DNA from: an uncultured Clostridium sp.
GTDB taxonomy: Bacteria; Bacillota; Clostridia; TANB77; CAG-508
Reading direction: 5' to 3'
NCBI GenBank assembly: GCA_946497905.1
Contig: CAMMMI010000015.1
Location: forward strand, 1 to 24,422
DNA length: 24,422 nt
Shown: in pieces, positions 7,960 to 15,560 of the stretch
Layout: each line of letters opens with the position of its first letter
Position numbering within the stretch: position 1 is the first letter of the stretch
Notes under the pieces: generated by a model
The model's database searches: none
Told to the model about the DNA's origin: nothing
What the model saw: only the letters and a program-made list of their open reading frames with translations
Translations under genes and position numbers: made by a program

Positions 7960-8982
7960 GTGAAAAATATAGCAATAATAGGAAGTGGAAGCTGGGGAAT
8001 AGCACTTGCGACACATTTATCAAGAAATGGAAATAAAATAAAAGTATGGTCATTTGACGAAGAAGAAAAGAATTTAATTAATAATGAAAAAAAATGTAAA
8101 TTTTTACCTGGTTTAAAATTACCAGATAATATAGTTTGTTCAAACGATTTTGAAGAAGTAATAAAAGATACAGAATTCATATTACATGTAACACCATCAA
8201 AATTTACAAGAGAGACATTTAAACAATATAAAAAATATGTAGGGACAAAGCCAGTTATAATATGTTCAAAAGGATTTGAAAAAGAAAGCCTAAAAACGTT
8301 AGACGAAGTAATGCAAGAAGAAATGCCAGATGTAAAAATAGGAGTATTGTCAGGACCAAGCCATGCTGAAGAAGTATCAATAGCAGTACCAACAGTATTG
8401 GTTATTGCATCAGAACATAGAGAAATATTAGAATTAATACAAGATACATTTATGTGTACAGAGATGAGAATATATACATCAGATGATGTAAAAGGAGTAG
8501 AATTAGGAGGAGCATTAAAAAATATCATAGCATTTTGTGCAGGAGTAGCAGCAGGAATAGGATTAGGAGATAATACATTTGCGGCTTTGATAACTAGAGG
8601 TCTAGGAGAACTAACAAGATTAGGCGTAGAGTTAGGAGGCAGGAAAGATACATTTTATGGACTAAGTGGATTAGGAGATTTAATAGTAACATGTCTTAGT
8701 GAACATAGTAGAAATAGAAAAGCAGGAAAATTAATAGGCCAAGGTAAAACATTAGAAGAAACAAAAAGAGAAGTAGGAATGGTAATAGAAAGTATAGACA
8801 ATATCGAAGTAGCCTATGAACTTTGCAAAATTCACAATGTAGATATGCCAATAGTGGAAAGTGTATATGAAGTTATTTATGGGAAGTTAGATCCAAAAAC
8901 AGCAGTAAACAATTTAATGACAAGAGCAAAGAAATCTGAAAATTACCAATTTGGAGACGCGTCCAAAATTGAAAATTATTAA
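7960..8982 (+). CDS. gpsA: NAD(P)-dependent glycerol-3-phosphate dehydrogenase
   Basis: GpsA reduces dihydroxyacetone phosphate to sn-glycerol 3-phosphate for phospholipid synthesis. I place the start at the GTG at 7960, because AAAGGAG lies about 10 nt upstream and the Rossmann motif GSGSWG then begins at residue 7 as in other family members. The product has 340 residues. Later motifs are the catalytic-domain GGALKNIIAFCAGVAAGIGL with its Lys, and YGLSGLGDL. The last residues, from about 329 (YQFGDASKI), are encoded by the left arm of an inverted-repeat element, so the native C-terminus was replaced or extended by insertion. The catalytic core is intact, so activity is expected to survive. 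Confidence 0.95.
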   Translation: MKNIAIIGSGSWGIALATHLSRNGNKIKVWSFDEEEKNLINNEKKCKFLPGLKLPDNIVCSNDFEEVIKDTEFILHVTPSKFTRETFKQYKKYVGTKPVIICSKGFEKESLKTLDEVMQEEMPDVKIGVLSGPSHAEEVSIAVPTVLVIASEHREILELIQDTFMCTEMRIYTSDDVKGVELGGALKNIIAFCAGVAAGIGLGDNTFAALITRGLGELTRLGVELGGRKDTFYGLSGLGDLIVTCLSEHSRNRKAGKLIGQGKTLEETKREVGMVIESIDNIEVAYELCKIHNVDMPIVESVYEVIYGKLDPKTAVNNLMTRAKKSENYQFGDASKIENY

Positions 8983-9032
8983 TGCAAATAAAAAGTAAAA
9001 AATTCCAATTTTGGACGCGTCCCCAAATTGGT
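8945..9032. repeat. Short-module inverted-repeat element (family copy 3) overlapping the gpsA end
   Basis: Arms of 27 bp (8945-8971 and 9006-9032) match with one mismatch around a 34-nt loop. The arm centre is GGACGCGTCC flanked by CCAATTTGG-type sequence, the same module as the perfect palindrome at 18895-18940. The left arm lies inside gpsA and is read through in frame. The right arm is in the gap before the next gene. Confidence 0.88.
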
Positions 9033-9092
9033 GAATAATACATAAAATAAAAGTAAATAATAAAAAAGAAAACTATATTTGGAGGGATTAGG

Positions 9093-9734
9093 ATGGAATT
9101 TTTTGATAAACTTGGAAAAAAAGCATCAGAAGCATATAAATTTACAGCAGATAAGACAGGAAAATTAGCAAAAGAAACAAAACTAAAATTTAAGATGTCA
9201 GAATTAAAATCTCAGATAGAAGATTTATATGTGGAAATTGGAAAAAAGGTCTACGAAAAACATATAAGGGAAGAAGATATATGTATAAAAAAAGATCTTG
9301 AAGAGCAATGTACAAAAATAGATGTATTAGCACAAGAAATAGAAAATTTACAAAATGAAACATTGGAATTGAAAGATAAAAAGCAATGTCCAAAATGTTA
9401 CAAAGAAGTAGATAAGGAAGATAAATATTGCAAAAATTGTGGTGAAAAATTAGAAAAAGAAAATAGAGAAGAAAATGAGGTAAAACAAGTAGAAATATTG
9501 AATGATGTAGAAGATACACAAGTAGATATAGATGAAGAAATAGACAGAAATGAAGAAGATAAATTAAATAATGAGTTTGAAGATGATGAAACAAGCAACC
9601 AAAATAATGAAGATGAAGAAAAAATAGAAAATCAAATTGATATAAAAGATTTGCAAGATGAAAGTCAAGAAAAAACAAATTTAGAGAAAACAGTAGAGAT
9701 TGAATCACATGTAGATGAAGATGAACTTAAATAA
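9093..9734 (+). CDS. Zinc-ribbon protein with coiled coil and acidic tail
   Basis: The 213-residue protein of unknown function has three visible parts. An N-terminal charged helical/coiled-coil segment covers about residues 1-95. A zinc ribbon with two CxxC knuckles (Cys99, Cys102, Cys113, Cys116; CPKC and CKNC) follows. The C-terminal tail from about 121 is very rich in Glu, Asp and Asn. No membrane segment is seen, so it is probably cytosolic. The start is fixed by GGAGGG 7-8 nt upstream. It sits in the gpsA-dtd interval on the same strand. The ribbon could bind nucleic acid or act structurally; the acidic tail is probably disordered. No specific role can be assigned. Confidence 0.8.
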   Translation: MEFFDKLGKKASEAYKFTADKTGKLAKETKLKFKMSELKSQIEDLYVEIGKKVYEKHIREEDICIKKDLEEQCTKIDVLAQEIENLQNETLELKDKKQCPKCYKEVDKEDKYCKNCGEKLEKENREENEVKQVEILNDVEDTQVDIDEEIDRNEEDKLNNEFEDDETSNQNNEDEEKIENQIDIKDLQDESQEKTNLEKTVEIESHVDEDELK

Positions 9735-9798
9735 TGAATTCTAAGTTTATTTTAGTAAATGTAGAAAGTAGGATATGTAGAAAGGAATAATGTAGAAA

Positions 9799-10242
9799 AT
9801 GAAACTAGTAGTGCAAAGAGTAAAAAATGCAAAGGTAGAAGTTGAAAATAAAGTTGTAGGAAATATAAATAAAGGATTTTTGGTTTTATTAGGAGTTACA
9901 CACAATGATAATAAAGAGGTTGCGGATTATTTAGTTAGAAAATTATGTAATTTAAGAGTGTTTGAAGATGAAAATGAAAAAATGAATTTATCTATAAAAG
10001 ATGTGCAAGGAGAATTGTTGATAGTTTCTCAATTTACATTATATGCTGATACAACAGGAGGAAACAGACCATCTTTTATAAATTCAGCTAAACCAGAAGA
10101 AGCCAACAAATTATATGAATATTTTTGTGAACAATGTCAAAAAAATGGGATAAAAGTAGAAACAGGTATATTTGGAGCACATATGGATGTTTCTTTATTA
10201 AATGATGGGCCTGTTACTATTATACTAGAAAAAGAAAATTAG
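9799..10242 (+). CDS. dtd: D-aminoacyl-tRNA deacylase
   Basis: Dtd hydrolyses D-amino acids (and glycine mis-charged on tRNA-Ala) from tRNA, a translation quality-control step. The 147-residue length is standard. Motifs are MKLVVQRV at the N-terminus, SQFTLYADT with the active-site SQxT, NRPSF, and the C-terminal GAHMDVSLLNDGPVT carrying the Gly/Pro cross-subunit motif. The ribosome site is a modest AAAGGA at long spacing. The stop codon overlaps by 4 bp with the stop of the convergent small gene at 10239-10520. Confidence 0.94.
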   Translation: MKLVVQRVKNAKVEVENKVVGNINKGFLVLLGVTHNDNKEVADYLVRKLCNLRVFEDENEKMNLSIKDVQGELLIVSQFTLYADTTGGNRPSFINSAKPEEANKLYEYFCEQCQKNGIKVETGIFGAHMDVSLLNDGPVTIILEKEN

Positions 10243-10520
10243 TAAGGATATCTTTCAAATAAATATTTTATGATTATATCAGCATTAGTATCTGTAACTT
10301 TAATAAAAGTATTTTTATCTAAAGATATCCACATACTAATAAAATACTTTTCAATATTATCTATAAAAATACCAATAATTTCTGCTAATTCAATTGGATT
10401 AGCATATTTTTTTTCCCAATTTAATCTATTTTCTATATTTAAATTTGTATTATAAAAATTACTAAGAAATCTATTTAATTCACCCTTTTTTTCGCTAAAT
10501 AAATTTACAGTTGCATTCAT
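10239..10520 (-). CDS. Small conserved-looking hypothetical protein
   Basis: This 93-residue protein is on the strand opposite to its neighbours. I judge it real because GGGAGG lies upstream of its ATG on the minus strand, the composition is balanced and soluble, and no plus-strand gene shadows it. It contains NLFSEKKGELNRFLSNFY near the N-terminus and ends in a YLFERYPY segment. No signal peptide or membrane span is present. It converges on dtd with a 4-bp overlap of stop codons. I do not recognise a domain with a known function; a small cytosolic alpha/beta protein is likely. Confidence 0.7.
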   Translation of the reverse strand: MNATVNLFSEKKGELNRFLSNFYNTNLNIENRLNWEKKYANPIELAEIIGIFIDNIEKYFISMWISLDKNTFIKVTDTNADIIIKYLFERYPY

Positions 10521-10562
10521 TTATATAAAAAGCCTCCCATTAATAATATGATTATAAATTTA

Positions 10563-10589
10563 GTATAAAATTTTTATAAAATTTTATAC
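10563..10589. promoter_or_regulatory. Perfect AT hairpin between divergent genes
   Basis: A 12-bp perfect stem (GTATAAAATTTT / AAAATTTTATAC) with a 3-nt loop lies between the minus-strand gene starting at 10520 and the plus-strand gene starting at 10682. It may be an operator shared by divergent promoters. The symmetry is clear but the role is inferred. Confidence 0.35.
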
Positions 10590-10681
10590 ATAGAATAAAG
10601 TAAAATGAAAATGTAAATAATAGTAAAAAAGCTTAAAAAGAACGATAAAAATAAAGATGAGAGAAAGGAAAGTGATTAATA

Positions 10682-11629
10682 ATGAAAAAATATAGGATAA
10701 TTGCATATATAGTATTAATAACAATAATAATTATTATTAGCTCAGTTATATATGTAAATGCAAATAAAAATCCAGAAGAAGATGAAAAACAAAAAGTATC
10801 ATCAGAAATGGAATTTTTAGAAGATAAATTATTAGATTTATTAAATATGATGAATAATATCCAAACTAGCAAATACAAGGTTACAGTAAAAGAAGTACCA
10901 ACTGAAACACAAGGTAGTAAAAAAGAAAATACGTCAAGTTCTGGAAATCAATCTAGTGAAAGTAGTAGCCAAGGAGAAAATAAAAGTGAAGAAAATAGTA
11001 ATACTCAAGGTTCAGACAGCGAAGGGGCAAGTAGTCAAAGTTCATCAGAACAAAGTAATGGTGAAGAAAGTAAAAAATATGAGCTAGAATTAAATGGTAT
11101 TTTAAGCGGAAATCAACAAATAGACTGGAAAAATGTTAAAGGAGAAATCGAAGAATTATACATGTCAGTGCCAACAATCACATTAGATCTGTATGAAATG
11201 AACATTAATAAAGACGAAATATTAAATTTTAACAAAGAATATGATAATCTAATTGCAACTGTAAAAAATGAAAATAAAGAAGAAGTATTAGGAATATTAA
11301 ATAATTTATATTCATATATGCCAAAATTTGTTCAAAATACAAATGATGATAATTCATATAAAACTGTAGTTGAAACAAAAAGTTATATAATTAGTGCATA
11401 TTCAAAATTAGATACAGAAAATTGGGATAGTATTAATGATGATATAAAAAAAGCAATTGATGTTTATTCAAAATTATTAACAGATACAAATATAGATAAG
11501 GAAAAACAATATTCGTTAAATAAATCTTATGTCATATTAAATGAAATTCAAAATGCAGTAAATATAAAAGATAAATCAGTCTTTTTAATAAAGTATAAAA
11601 ACTTAATTGAAGAACTTAATAATATATAA
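10682..11629 (+). CDS. Membrane-anchored low-complexity protein of unknown function
   Basis: The 315-residue product begins with a short basic stretch and one strongly hydrophobic segment (about residues 5-27). It is either an uncleaved membrane anchor or a signal peptide. A Ser/Glu/Gln/Asn-rich low-complexity linker runs from about 75 to 130. A C-terminal helical-looking domain follows (about 135-315). No lipobox cysteine is seen. The ribosome site is GAAAGGAAAG, at longer than usual spacing. The layout (anchor, flexible linker, extracytoplasmic domain) suggests a cell-surface or sensing protein. I recognise no family. It is followed by the second copy of the dispersed repeat and then rnpB. 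Confidence 0.75.
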   Translation: MKKYRIIAYIVLITIIIIISSVIYVNANKNPEEDEKQKVSSEMEFLEDKLLDLLNMMNNIQTSKYKVTVKEVPTETQGSKKENTSSSGNQSSESSSQGENKSEENSNTQGSDSEGASSQSSSEQSNGEESKKYELELNGILSGNQQIDWKNVKGEIEELYMSVPTITLDLYEMNINKDEILNFNKEYDNLIATVKNENKEEVLGILNNLYSYMPKFVQNTNDDNSYKTVVETKSYIISAYSKLDTENWDSINDDIKKAIDVYSKLLTDTNIDKEKQYSLNKSYVILNEIQNAVNIKDKSVFLIKYKNLIEELNNI

Positions 11630-11650
11630 ACTATAAATTCAATCTAACTC

Positions 11651-11704
11651 TAATAGGAAACAATATGAAACTTTAAGTTACTTAGGCTCAAAGTGAAAAT
11701 AAAT
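11651..11704. repeat. Dispersed repeat, copy 2 (inverted relative to 4-56)
   Basis: This is the reverse-complement copy of the sequence at 4-56, with a 31-bp identical block (11651-11681) and an 18-bp identical block (11687-11704). It starts 22 bp after the stop of the preceding gene. The rest of the interval up to rnpB (11705-11849) is AT-rich, and I see nothing else in it. Confidence 0.8.
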
Positions 11705-11849
11705 AATTTTTATTTTCAAAAGAAACGTAAAGTATAGTTAATATATATTATAAAATGAATGTAATTTTTTAATTTTGATGTACTATGTTTTGTATAAACT
11801 GGAATTGTAAACATAATTAATACTGTACAACATAAATTAACAAAATATA

Positions 11850-11878
11850 TAGAAATTTAAATATTTTTATGTTATAAT
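11850..11878 (+). promoter_or_regulatory. Promoter for rnpB
   Basis: A consensus TATAAT (11873-11878) lies 8 nt before the RNase P RNA 5' end. TAGAAA (11850-11855) is a weak -35 at 17-nt spacing. Confidence 0.6.
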
Positions 11879-11885
11879 GTTAAAT

Positions 11886-12246
11886 GAAGTAAATTGAATA
11901 GTCGCTGGTAAATATCCGAAAGGAATTACGAGAGGAAAGTCCGGGCTCCATAGAGCAAAGATGCTAGATAACGTCTAGTGAGGGAAACCTTAAGGAAAGT
12001 GCAACAGAAAATAACCGCCTCTTTAGAATAAGACGAGGTAAGGGTGAAAAGGCGAGGTAAGAGCTCACCGCTATCATGGTGACATGATAGGTCAGTGTAA
12101 ACCCCATCTGGAGCAACACCTAATAAAGAAGATTAAGCCTGCTCGGCACCTTCTTGAATTGTGTGGCTTGAAATATATAGTGATATATATTCTAGATAAA
12201 TGACTATTTTAAATGACAGAACCCGGCTTACAGATTTGCTTTTTTT
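11886..12246 (+). ncRNA. rnpB: RNase P RNA, bacterial type A
   Basis: This is the catalytic RNA of ribonuclease P, which matures tRNA 5' ends. Conserved segments are recognisable in order: AGAGGAAAGTCCGGGCTCCA (11931 region, CR-I), a GTGCAACAGAAA segment, GGTAAGGGTGAAAAGGCG, GGTAAGAGCTCACCGC, and the 3' ACAGAACCCGGCTTACAG. Helix P1 forms between AAGTAAAT (11887-11894) and ATTTGCTT (12234-12241). The arrangement matches the E. coli-like type A architecture, not Bacillus type B. The 3' end runs directly into a T-run that doubles as the outer edge of an inverted-repeat element. The ends are approximate to a few bases. Confidence 0.97.
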
Positions 12247-12386
12247 TATGGGACGGACCTTAAGGTTGCCAAAGGGGACGGGCTATCTTGGCACACTTTT
12301 AATAGTAAATTTAAATATTTTATATTATAAAGTGTGCCAAGATAGCCCGTCCCCTTTGGCAACCTTAAGGTCCGTCCCATAAAAAA
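12242..12386. repeat. GC-rich inverted-repeat element (family copy 4), fused to the rnpB terminator
   Basis: The arms are 58 bp each (12242-12299 and 12329-12386) and perfectly complementary around a 29-nt AT loop. The outer block has GGGACGGACCTTAAGG and the inner block is the family core GCCAAAGGGGACGGGC, with CTATCTTGG where the other copies read CTATTTTGG. The identical variant in both arms shows that they changed together or were copied recently. The outer T6/A6 ends coincide with the T-run after rnpB helix P1. A nominal ORF across it is only the palindrome read through. Confidence 0.92.
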
Positions 12387-12399
12387 GTTGCAATAACAC

Positions 12400-12428
12400 T
12401 TGAATTTTTATTAAAAGTAATGTATTAT
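12400..12428 (+). promoter_or_regulatory. Promoter for the solute-binding protein gene
   Basis: TTGAAT (12400-12405) and TATTAT (12423-12428) are spaced by 17 nt, 20 nt before the ATG at 12449. It starts just outside the inverted-repeat element. Confidence 0.55.
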
Positions 12429-12448
12429 AACAAATGTAGAGGTGGAAT

Positions 12449-14032
12449 ATGAGGTCAAATTGGTTTAAATATGTATTTATAATTGTTGTTATAATAATTA
12501 TAGTTTTTGCGGTGTTTAAAATAAGGATAGACGAACAACAAAACGAATACCAAAACAATGAAACAAGTAATGTGCAAAAAGAGAAAGTAAAAGAAATAAA
12601 ACTAGGAATGACACAATTAGACACAATGAATCCAATTTTAAGTAATAATAAAAATGTGCAAGATATATCAAAATTAATTTATGATCCATTAGTTACTTTA
12701 ACATCAGATTATAAAGCAGAACCATGCTTAGCGACAGAATGGGCAAAGCAGGGAACGTCATATATAATAAAATTGCGTGAAAACGTTAAATGGTCAGATG
12801 GAATGACATTTACATCAGAAGATGTAAAATTTACAATAGACAGACTAAAAGATACACAAACAATTTATGCTAGTAATGTACAAAATGTTATAGGAATTGA
12901 TATTGTAGATGACTATACAGTTAGAATAAATTTAGATAAAGAAATACCATTTTTTGAATATAATTTAACTTTCCCAATCTTATCTAAACAATATTATGAA
13001 GCACAAGATTTTGTAAATACAGAAAAAAATATATCACCAGTAGGAACAGGTAAATATAAGATCTCAGAAGTTACAGCGTCATATATAACACTGGAAAAAA
13101 ATCAATATTGGTGGAATAAAGATGTAGATTTAACATTAGAAAAAATTACAATAAACATATATTCATCAATTGGAGAATTATATAATAGTTTTAAGACAGG
13201 AAATATTGACTTAGTTAGCACATCTAATGAGAATGTACAAGATTACATAGGGACTATAGGATATTCAATAAAAGAAATGAAAGGAAGAGAACATACATTT
13301 ATTGCTCTAAATACACAAAATTATTTTCTATCAAAACAAGAAGTAAGAAAAGCGATATCTTATTCTATAGATAAGCAAAATATAGTATCAAGCATATTTG
13401 GTAGTAAATACTATACAAGTAGTTTTCCATTAGATTTTGGAAGTTGGCTATGTCAAGAAGAAAATGCCAGTTCAGGATATAATGTAGAACAAGCAAAACA
13501 AATATTAGTTGATAATGGATGGAGTTATAGAAATCAATATTGGCAAAAAGTTGAAAATTATAAAACGCAAAGAATAGTATTAAATTTACTAGTAAAAGCT
13601 AGTAATGCAAGTGATGTTGCTGTTGCACAAAATATAAAAAGCCAATTAGAAAATCAAGGAATAAGGATAAATATAATACAAGCATCTGATGAACAGTATC
13701 AAAATAGTTTACAAACTAAAAATTATGATATGATTATATGTAGTACATATGTATCACCAAGTCCTAATTTAGATACATATTTTGGAGAAAACAATTTGGC
13801 TAATTACTCAAATGAAGAAGTTAATAATATTAGAAATGAAGTAATGAATACAAATGATGAAAATATTATACAGGAAAAATATAAAAGATTAATAGAAATA
13901 TATAAAACAGATATACCATATATCAGTCTATATTTTAATAAATATACTGTAGCTTATAGTTCAGAAATAGCTGGGGATATTACACCTAATTGGTTTTATC
14001 AGTTTTATGGTATTGAAGGATGGTATAAATAA
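12449..14032 (+). CDS. Peptide/nickel-type ABC solute-binding protein (SBP_bac_5 family), membrane-anchored
   Basis: Family 5 solute-binding proteins capture oligopeptides, dipeptides or nickel outside the cell for an ABC importer. The 527-residue sequence shows the typical LDTMNPIL start, an IYDPL segment, LRENVKWSDGMTFTSEDVKF as the family signature, VGTGKY, and the late EQAKQIL-like region. The N-terminus has a hydrophobic span (about residues 7-24) with no lipobox Cys, so it appears to be anchored by an uncleaved helix rather than as a lipoprotein. The start is supported by AGAGGTGG. No permease or ATPase gene is adjacent: rnpB is upstream and recA downstream. It may serve a transporter encoded elsewhere or act as a sensor. 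The ligand is unknown. Confidence 0.88.
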   Translation: MRSNWFKYVFIIVVIIIIVFAVFKIRIDEQQNEYQNNETSNVQKEKVKEIKLGMTQLDTMNPILSNNKNVQDISKLIYDPLVTLTSDYKAEPCLATEWAKQGTSYIIKLRENVKWSDGMTFTSEDVKFTIDRLKDTQTIYASNVQNVIGIDIVDDYTVRINLDKEIPFFEYNLTFPILSKQYYEAQDFVNTEKNISPVGTGKYKISEVTASYITLEKNQYWWNKDVDLTLEKITINIYSSIGELYNSFKTGNIDLVSTSNENVQDYIGTIGYSIKEMKGREHTFIALNTQNYFLSKQEVRKAISYSIDKQNIVSSIFGSKYYTSSFPLDFGSWLCQEENASSGYNVEQAKQILVDNGWSYRNQYWQKVENYKTQRIVLNLLVKASNASDVAVAQNIKSQLENQGIRINIIQASDEQYQNSLQTKNYDMIICSTYVSPSPNLDTYFGENNLANYSNEEVNNIRNEVMNTNDENIIQEKYKRLIEIYKTDIPYISLYFNKYTVAYSSEIAGDITPNWFYQFYGIEGWYK

Positions 14033-14054
14033 TTAAAAAAATAATAAAAAAGTA

Positions 14055-14082
14055 TTGACAAAACAAATATTTGTTATATAAT
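14055..14082 (+). promoter_or_regulatory. recA promoter with a central palindrome
   Basis: Consensus TTGACA (14055-14060) and TATAAT (14077-14082) are 16 nt apart. Between them lies a perfect 14-bp palindrome, AACAAATATTTGTT (14062-14075), placed where a repressor would block RNA polymerase. The canonical Gram-positive LexA box is GAAC-N4-GTTC; here the AAC/GTT halves are 8 apart, so it is not a textbook SOS box. Confidence 0.8.
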
Positions 14083-14123
14083 AGAGAAAAACAAACAAAG
14101 GTTTTAAAATAAGGAGGAAAATC

Positions 14124-15176
14124 ATGAGTGAAAATACAGAAAAGAAAAAAGCATTAGAAATGGCAATGAGTCAAATAGAAAAGCAATTTGGAAAAGGATC
14201 AGTAATGAAATTAGGAGAATTCAAAGCAATGGAAATAGAAGCAATACCAACAGGTGCTTTAAGCTTAGATATTGCATTGGGAATAGGAGGAGTACCTAGA
14301 GGTAGAATTATAGAAATATATGGTCCAGAATCTTCTGGTAAAACTACATTAGCATTACATGTAGTAGCAGAAGCACAAAAAATGGGAGGAGAAGCAGCAT
14401 TTATAGATGCAGAACATGCTTTAGATCCTGTATATGCTAAAAAATTAGGTGTGGATATTGATAATTTAATAGTTTCACAACCAGATACAGGAGAACAAGC
14501 ATTAGAAATTACAGAAAGCTTAGTAAGAAGTGGAGCATTAGATGTAATAGTAGTAGACTCTGTTGCAGCATTAGTACCAAAAGCAGAAATAGATGGAGAT
14601 ATGGGAGATTCTCATATGGGATTACAAGCAAGACTTATGTCTCAAGCATTAAGAAAACTTGCAGGAGCTCTTAATAAATCAAAAACAGTTTTAATATTTA
14701 TAAATCAATTAAGAGAAAAAATAGGAGTAATGTTTGGAAATCCAGAAACAACAACAGGTGGTAGAGCATTAAAATTCTATGCATCAGTTAGAATGGATAT
14801 TAGAAAAATAGAAAATATTAAACAAGATGGAGAAGTAAAAGGAAATAGAGTGCGTGTAAAAGTTATTAAAAATAAAGTAGCACCACCTTTTAGAGAAGCG
14901 GAATTTGATGTAGTATATGGACAAGGTATTTCAAAAGAAGGAAATATTTTAGATATGGCAGTTAATTTAGATATTGTAGAAAAAGCAGGTTCATGGTTTA
15001 GCTATAATGGAGAAAGAATTGGACAAGGTAGAGAAAATGTAAAGAAATATCTAAAAGAAAATCCAGATACTATGAAAGAAATAGAAGAAAAAGTAAGAGA
15101 AAATTTTGCAAAAGCATTTGAACAAAGTTTAGGGGAAGAACTTCCGAATGCAGAAGATACTGAGGAAGAAGAATAA
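14124..15176 (+). CDS. recA: Recombinase RecA
   Basis: RecA forms filaments on single-stranded DNA, catalyses strand exchange and activates LexA cleavage. The 350 residues match the family length. Visible features are the Walker A motif GPESSGKT (67-74), VVDSVAALVPKAEIDGD (Walker B and loop L1), INQLREKIGVMFGNPETTTG (loop L2), and an acidic C-terminal tail rich in Glu. AAGGAGG lies just upstream of the ATG. It has a strong promoter with a symmetric site inside and a hairpin downstream. recX, its usual partner, lies 1.2 kb further on, with an accessory islet in between. Confidence 0.98.
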   Translation: MSENTEKKKALEMAMSQIEKQFGKGSVMKLGEFKAMEIEAIPTGALSLDIALGIGGVPRGRIIEIYGPESSGKTTLALHVVAEAQKMGGEAAFIDAEHALDPVYAKKLGVDIDNLIVSQPDTGEQALEITESLVRSGALDVIVVDSVAALVPKAEIDGDMGDSHMGLQARLMSQALRKLAGALNKSKTVLIFINQLREKIGVMFGNPETTTGGRALKFYASVRMDIRKIENIKQDGEVKGNRVRVKVIKNKVAPPFREAEFDVVYGQGISKEGNILDMAVNLDIVEKAGSWFSYNGERIGQGRENVKKYLKENPDTMKEIEEKVRENFAKAFEQSLGEELPNAEDTEEEE

Positions 15177-15199
15177 TAAAGTAAATAAAACTGATTAAT

Positions 15200-15244
15200 A
15201 TAGGGGCACATACAAATTAATTTATTAGTTTATAGTGTCCCTAT
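15200..15244 (+). terminator. Hairpin terminator after recA
   Basis: TAGGGGCAC (15201-15209) pairs with GTGTCCCTA (15235-15243) with one G-U pair, and an A-T pair extends it. The loop is long and AT-rich, and a T-rich stretch follows. Confidence 0.6.
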
Positions 15245-15258
15245 TTATGTTTTCATAC

Positions 15259-15474
15259 AATATTAGAAAATATTAAATGTAATGCAAATAAAAAAACTGT
15301 AAATGTTAGTATATGGATGCCATTAGTAAGAAATGAAATGGAAGAACAAGCAGTAAAAAAACTTTAACAATTTCACAATGGCTAAACCAATTAGCAGAAG
15401 CACAAAATATTAATTTTTCTAAAGTATTGCAATCAGCATTAAAAGATTATTTGAAAATAAAAAGAGTATTATAA
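15259..15474 (+). pseudogene. hicB antitoxin remnant (5'-truncated and frameshifted)
   Basis: Two adjacent frames together encode the C-terminal part of a HicB-type antitoxin. The first frame gives NKKTVNVSIWMPLVRNEMEE and ends at a stop (15365-15367). The second picks up at 15361 as TLTISQWLNQLAEAQNINFS, then KVLQSALKDYLKIKRVL, and ends at 15474. This resembles the ribbon-helix-helix end of HicB proteins. The break lies in a run of seven A residues (15355-15361), where one extra A would restore the frame. The N-terminal HicB domain and the hicA toxin are absent. It directly follows the recA terminator. Sequencing error at the A-run could explain the frameshift but not the missing 5' part. 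Family assignment is from memory of the motif. Confidence 0.6.
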
Positions 15475-15510
15475 TAAATTTTTTATCAGTATAAAACATG
15501 GCAAAGGAAA

Positions 15511-15540
15511 AAAGCTAGATAAAAAAGATTATCTAGCTTT
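15511..15540 (-). terminator. Terminator for the minus-strand solenoid gene
   Basis: A perfect 12-bp stem (AAAGCTAGATAA / TTATCTAGCTTT) with a 6-nt loop is followed on the minus strand by a T-run. It lies 20 bp beyond the stop of the gene at 15561-16148. Confidence 0.75.
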
Positions 15541-15560
15541 CTTTGGTAAAGTAATTAAAC

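Noticed and set aside
10263..10455. Plus-strand ORF at 10270-10455
   Set aside because: It is antisense to the better-supported minus-strand gene and lacks a ribosome site.
12200..12382. Plus-strand 60-codon ORF across the rnpB 3' end
   Set aside because: It consists of RNase P RNA sequence and the inverted-repeat element read through, with no ribosome site and no plausible protein composition.
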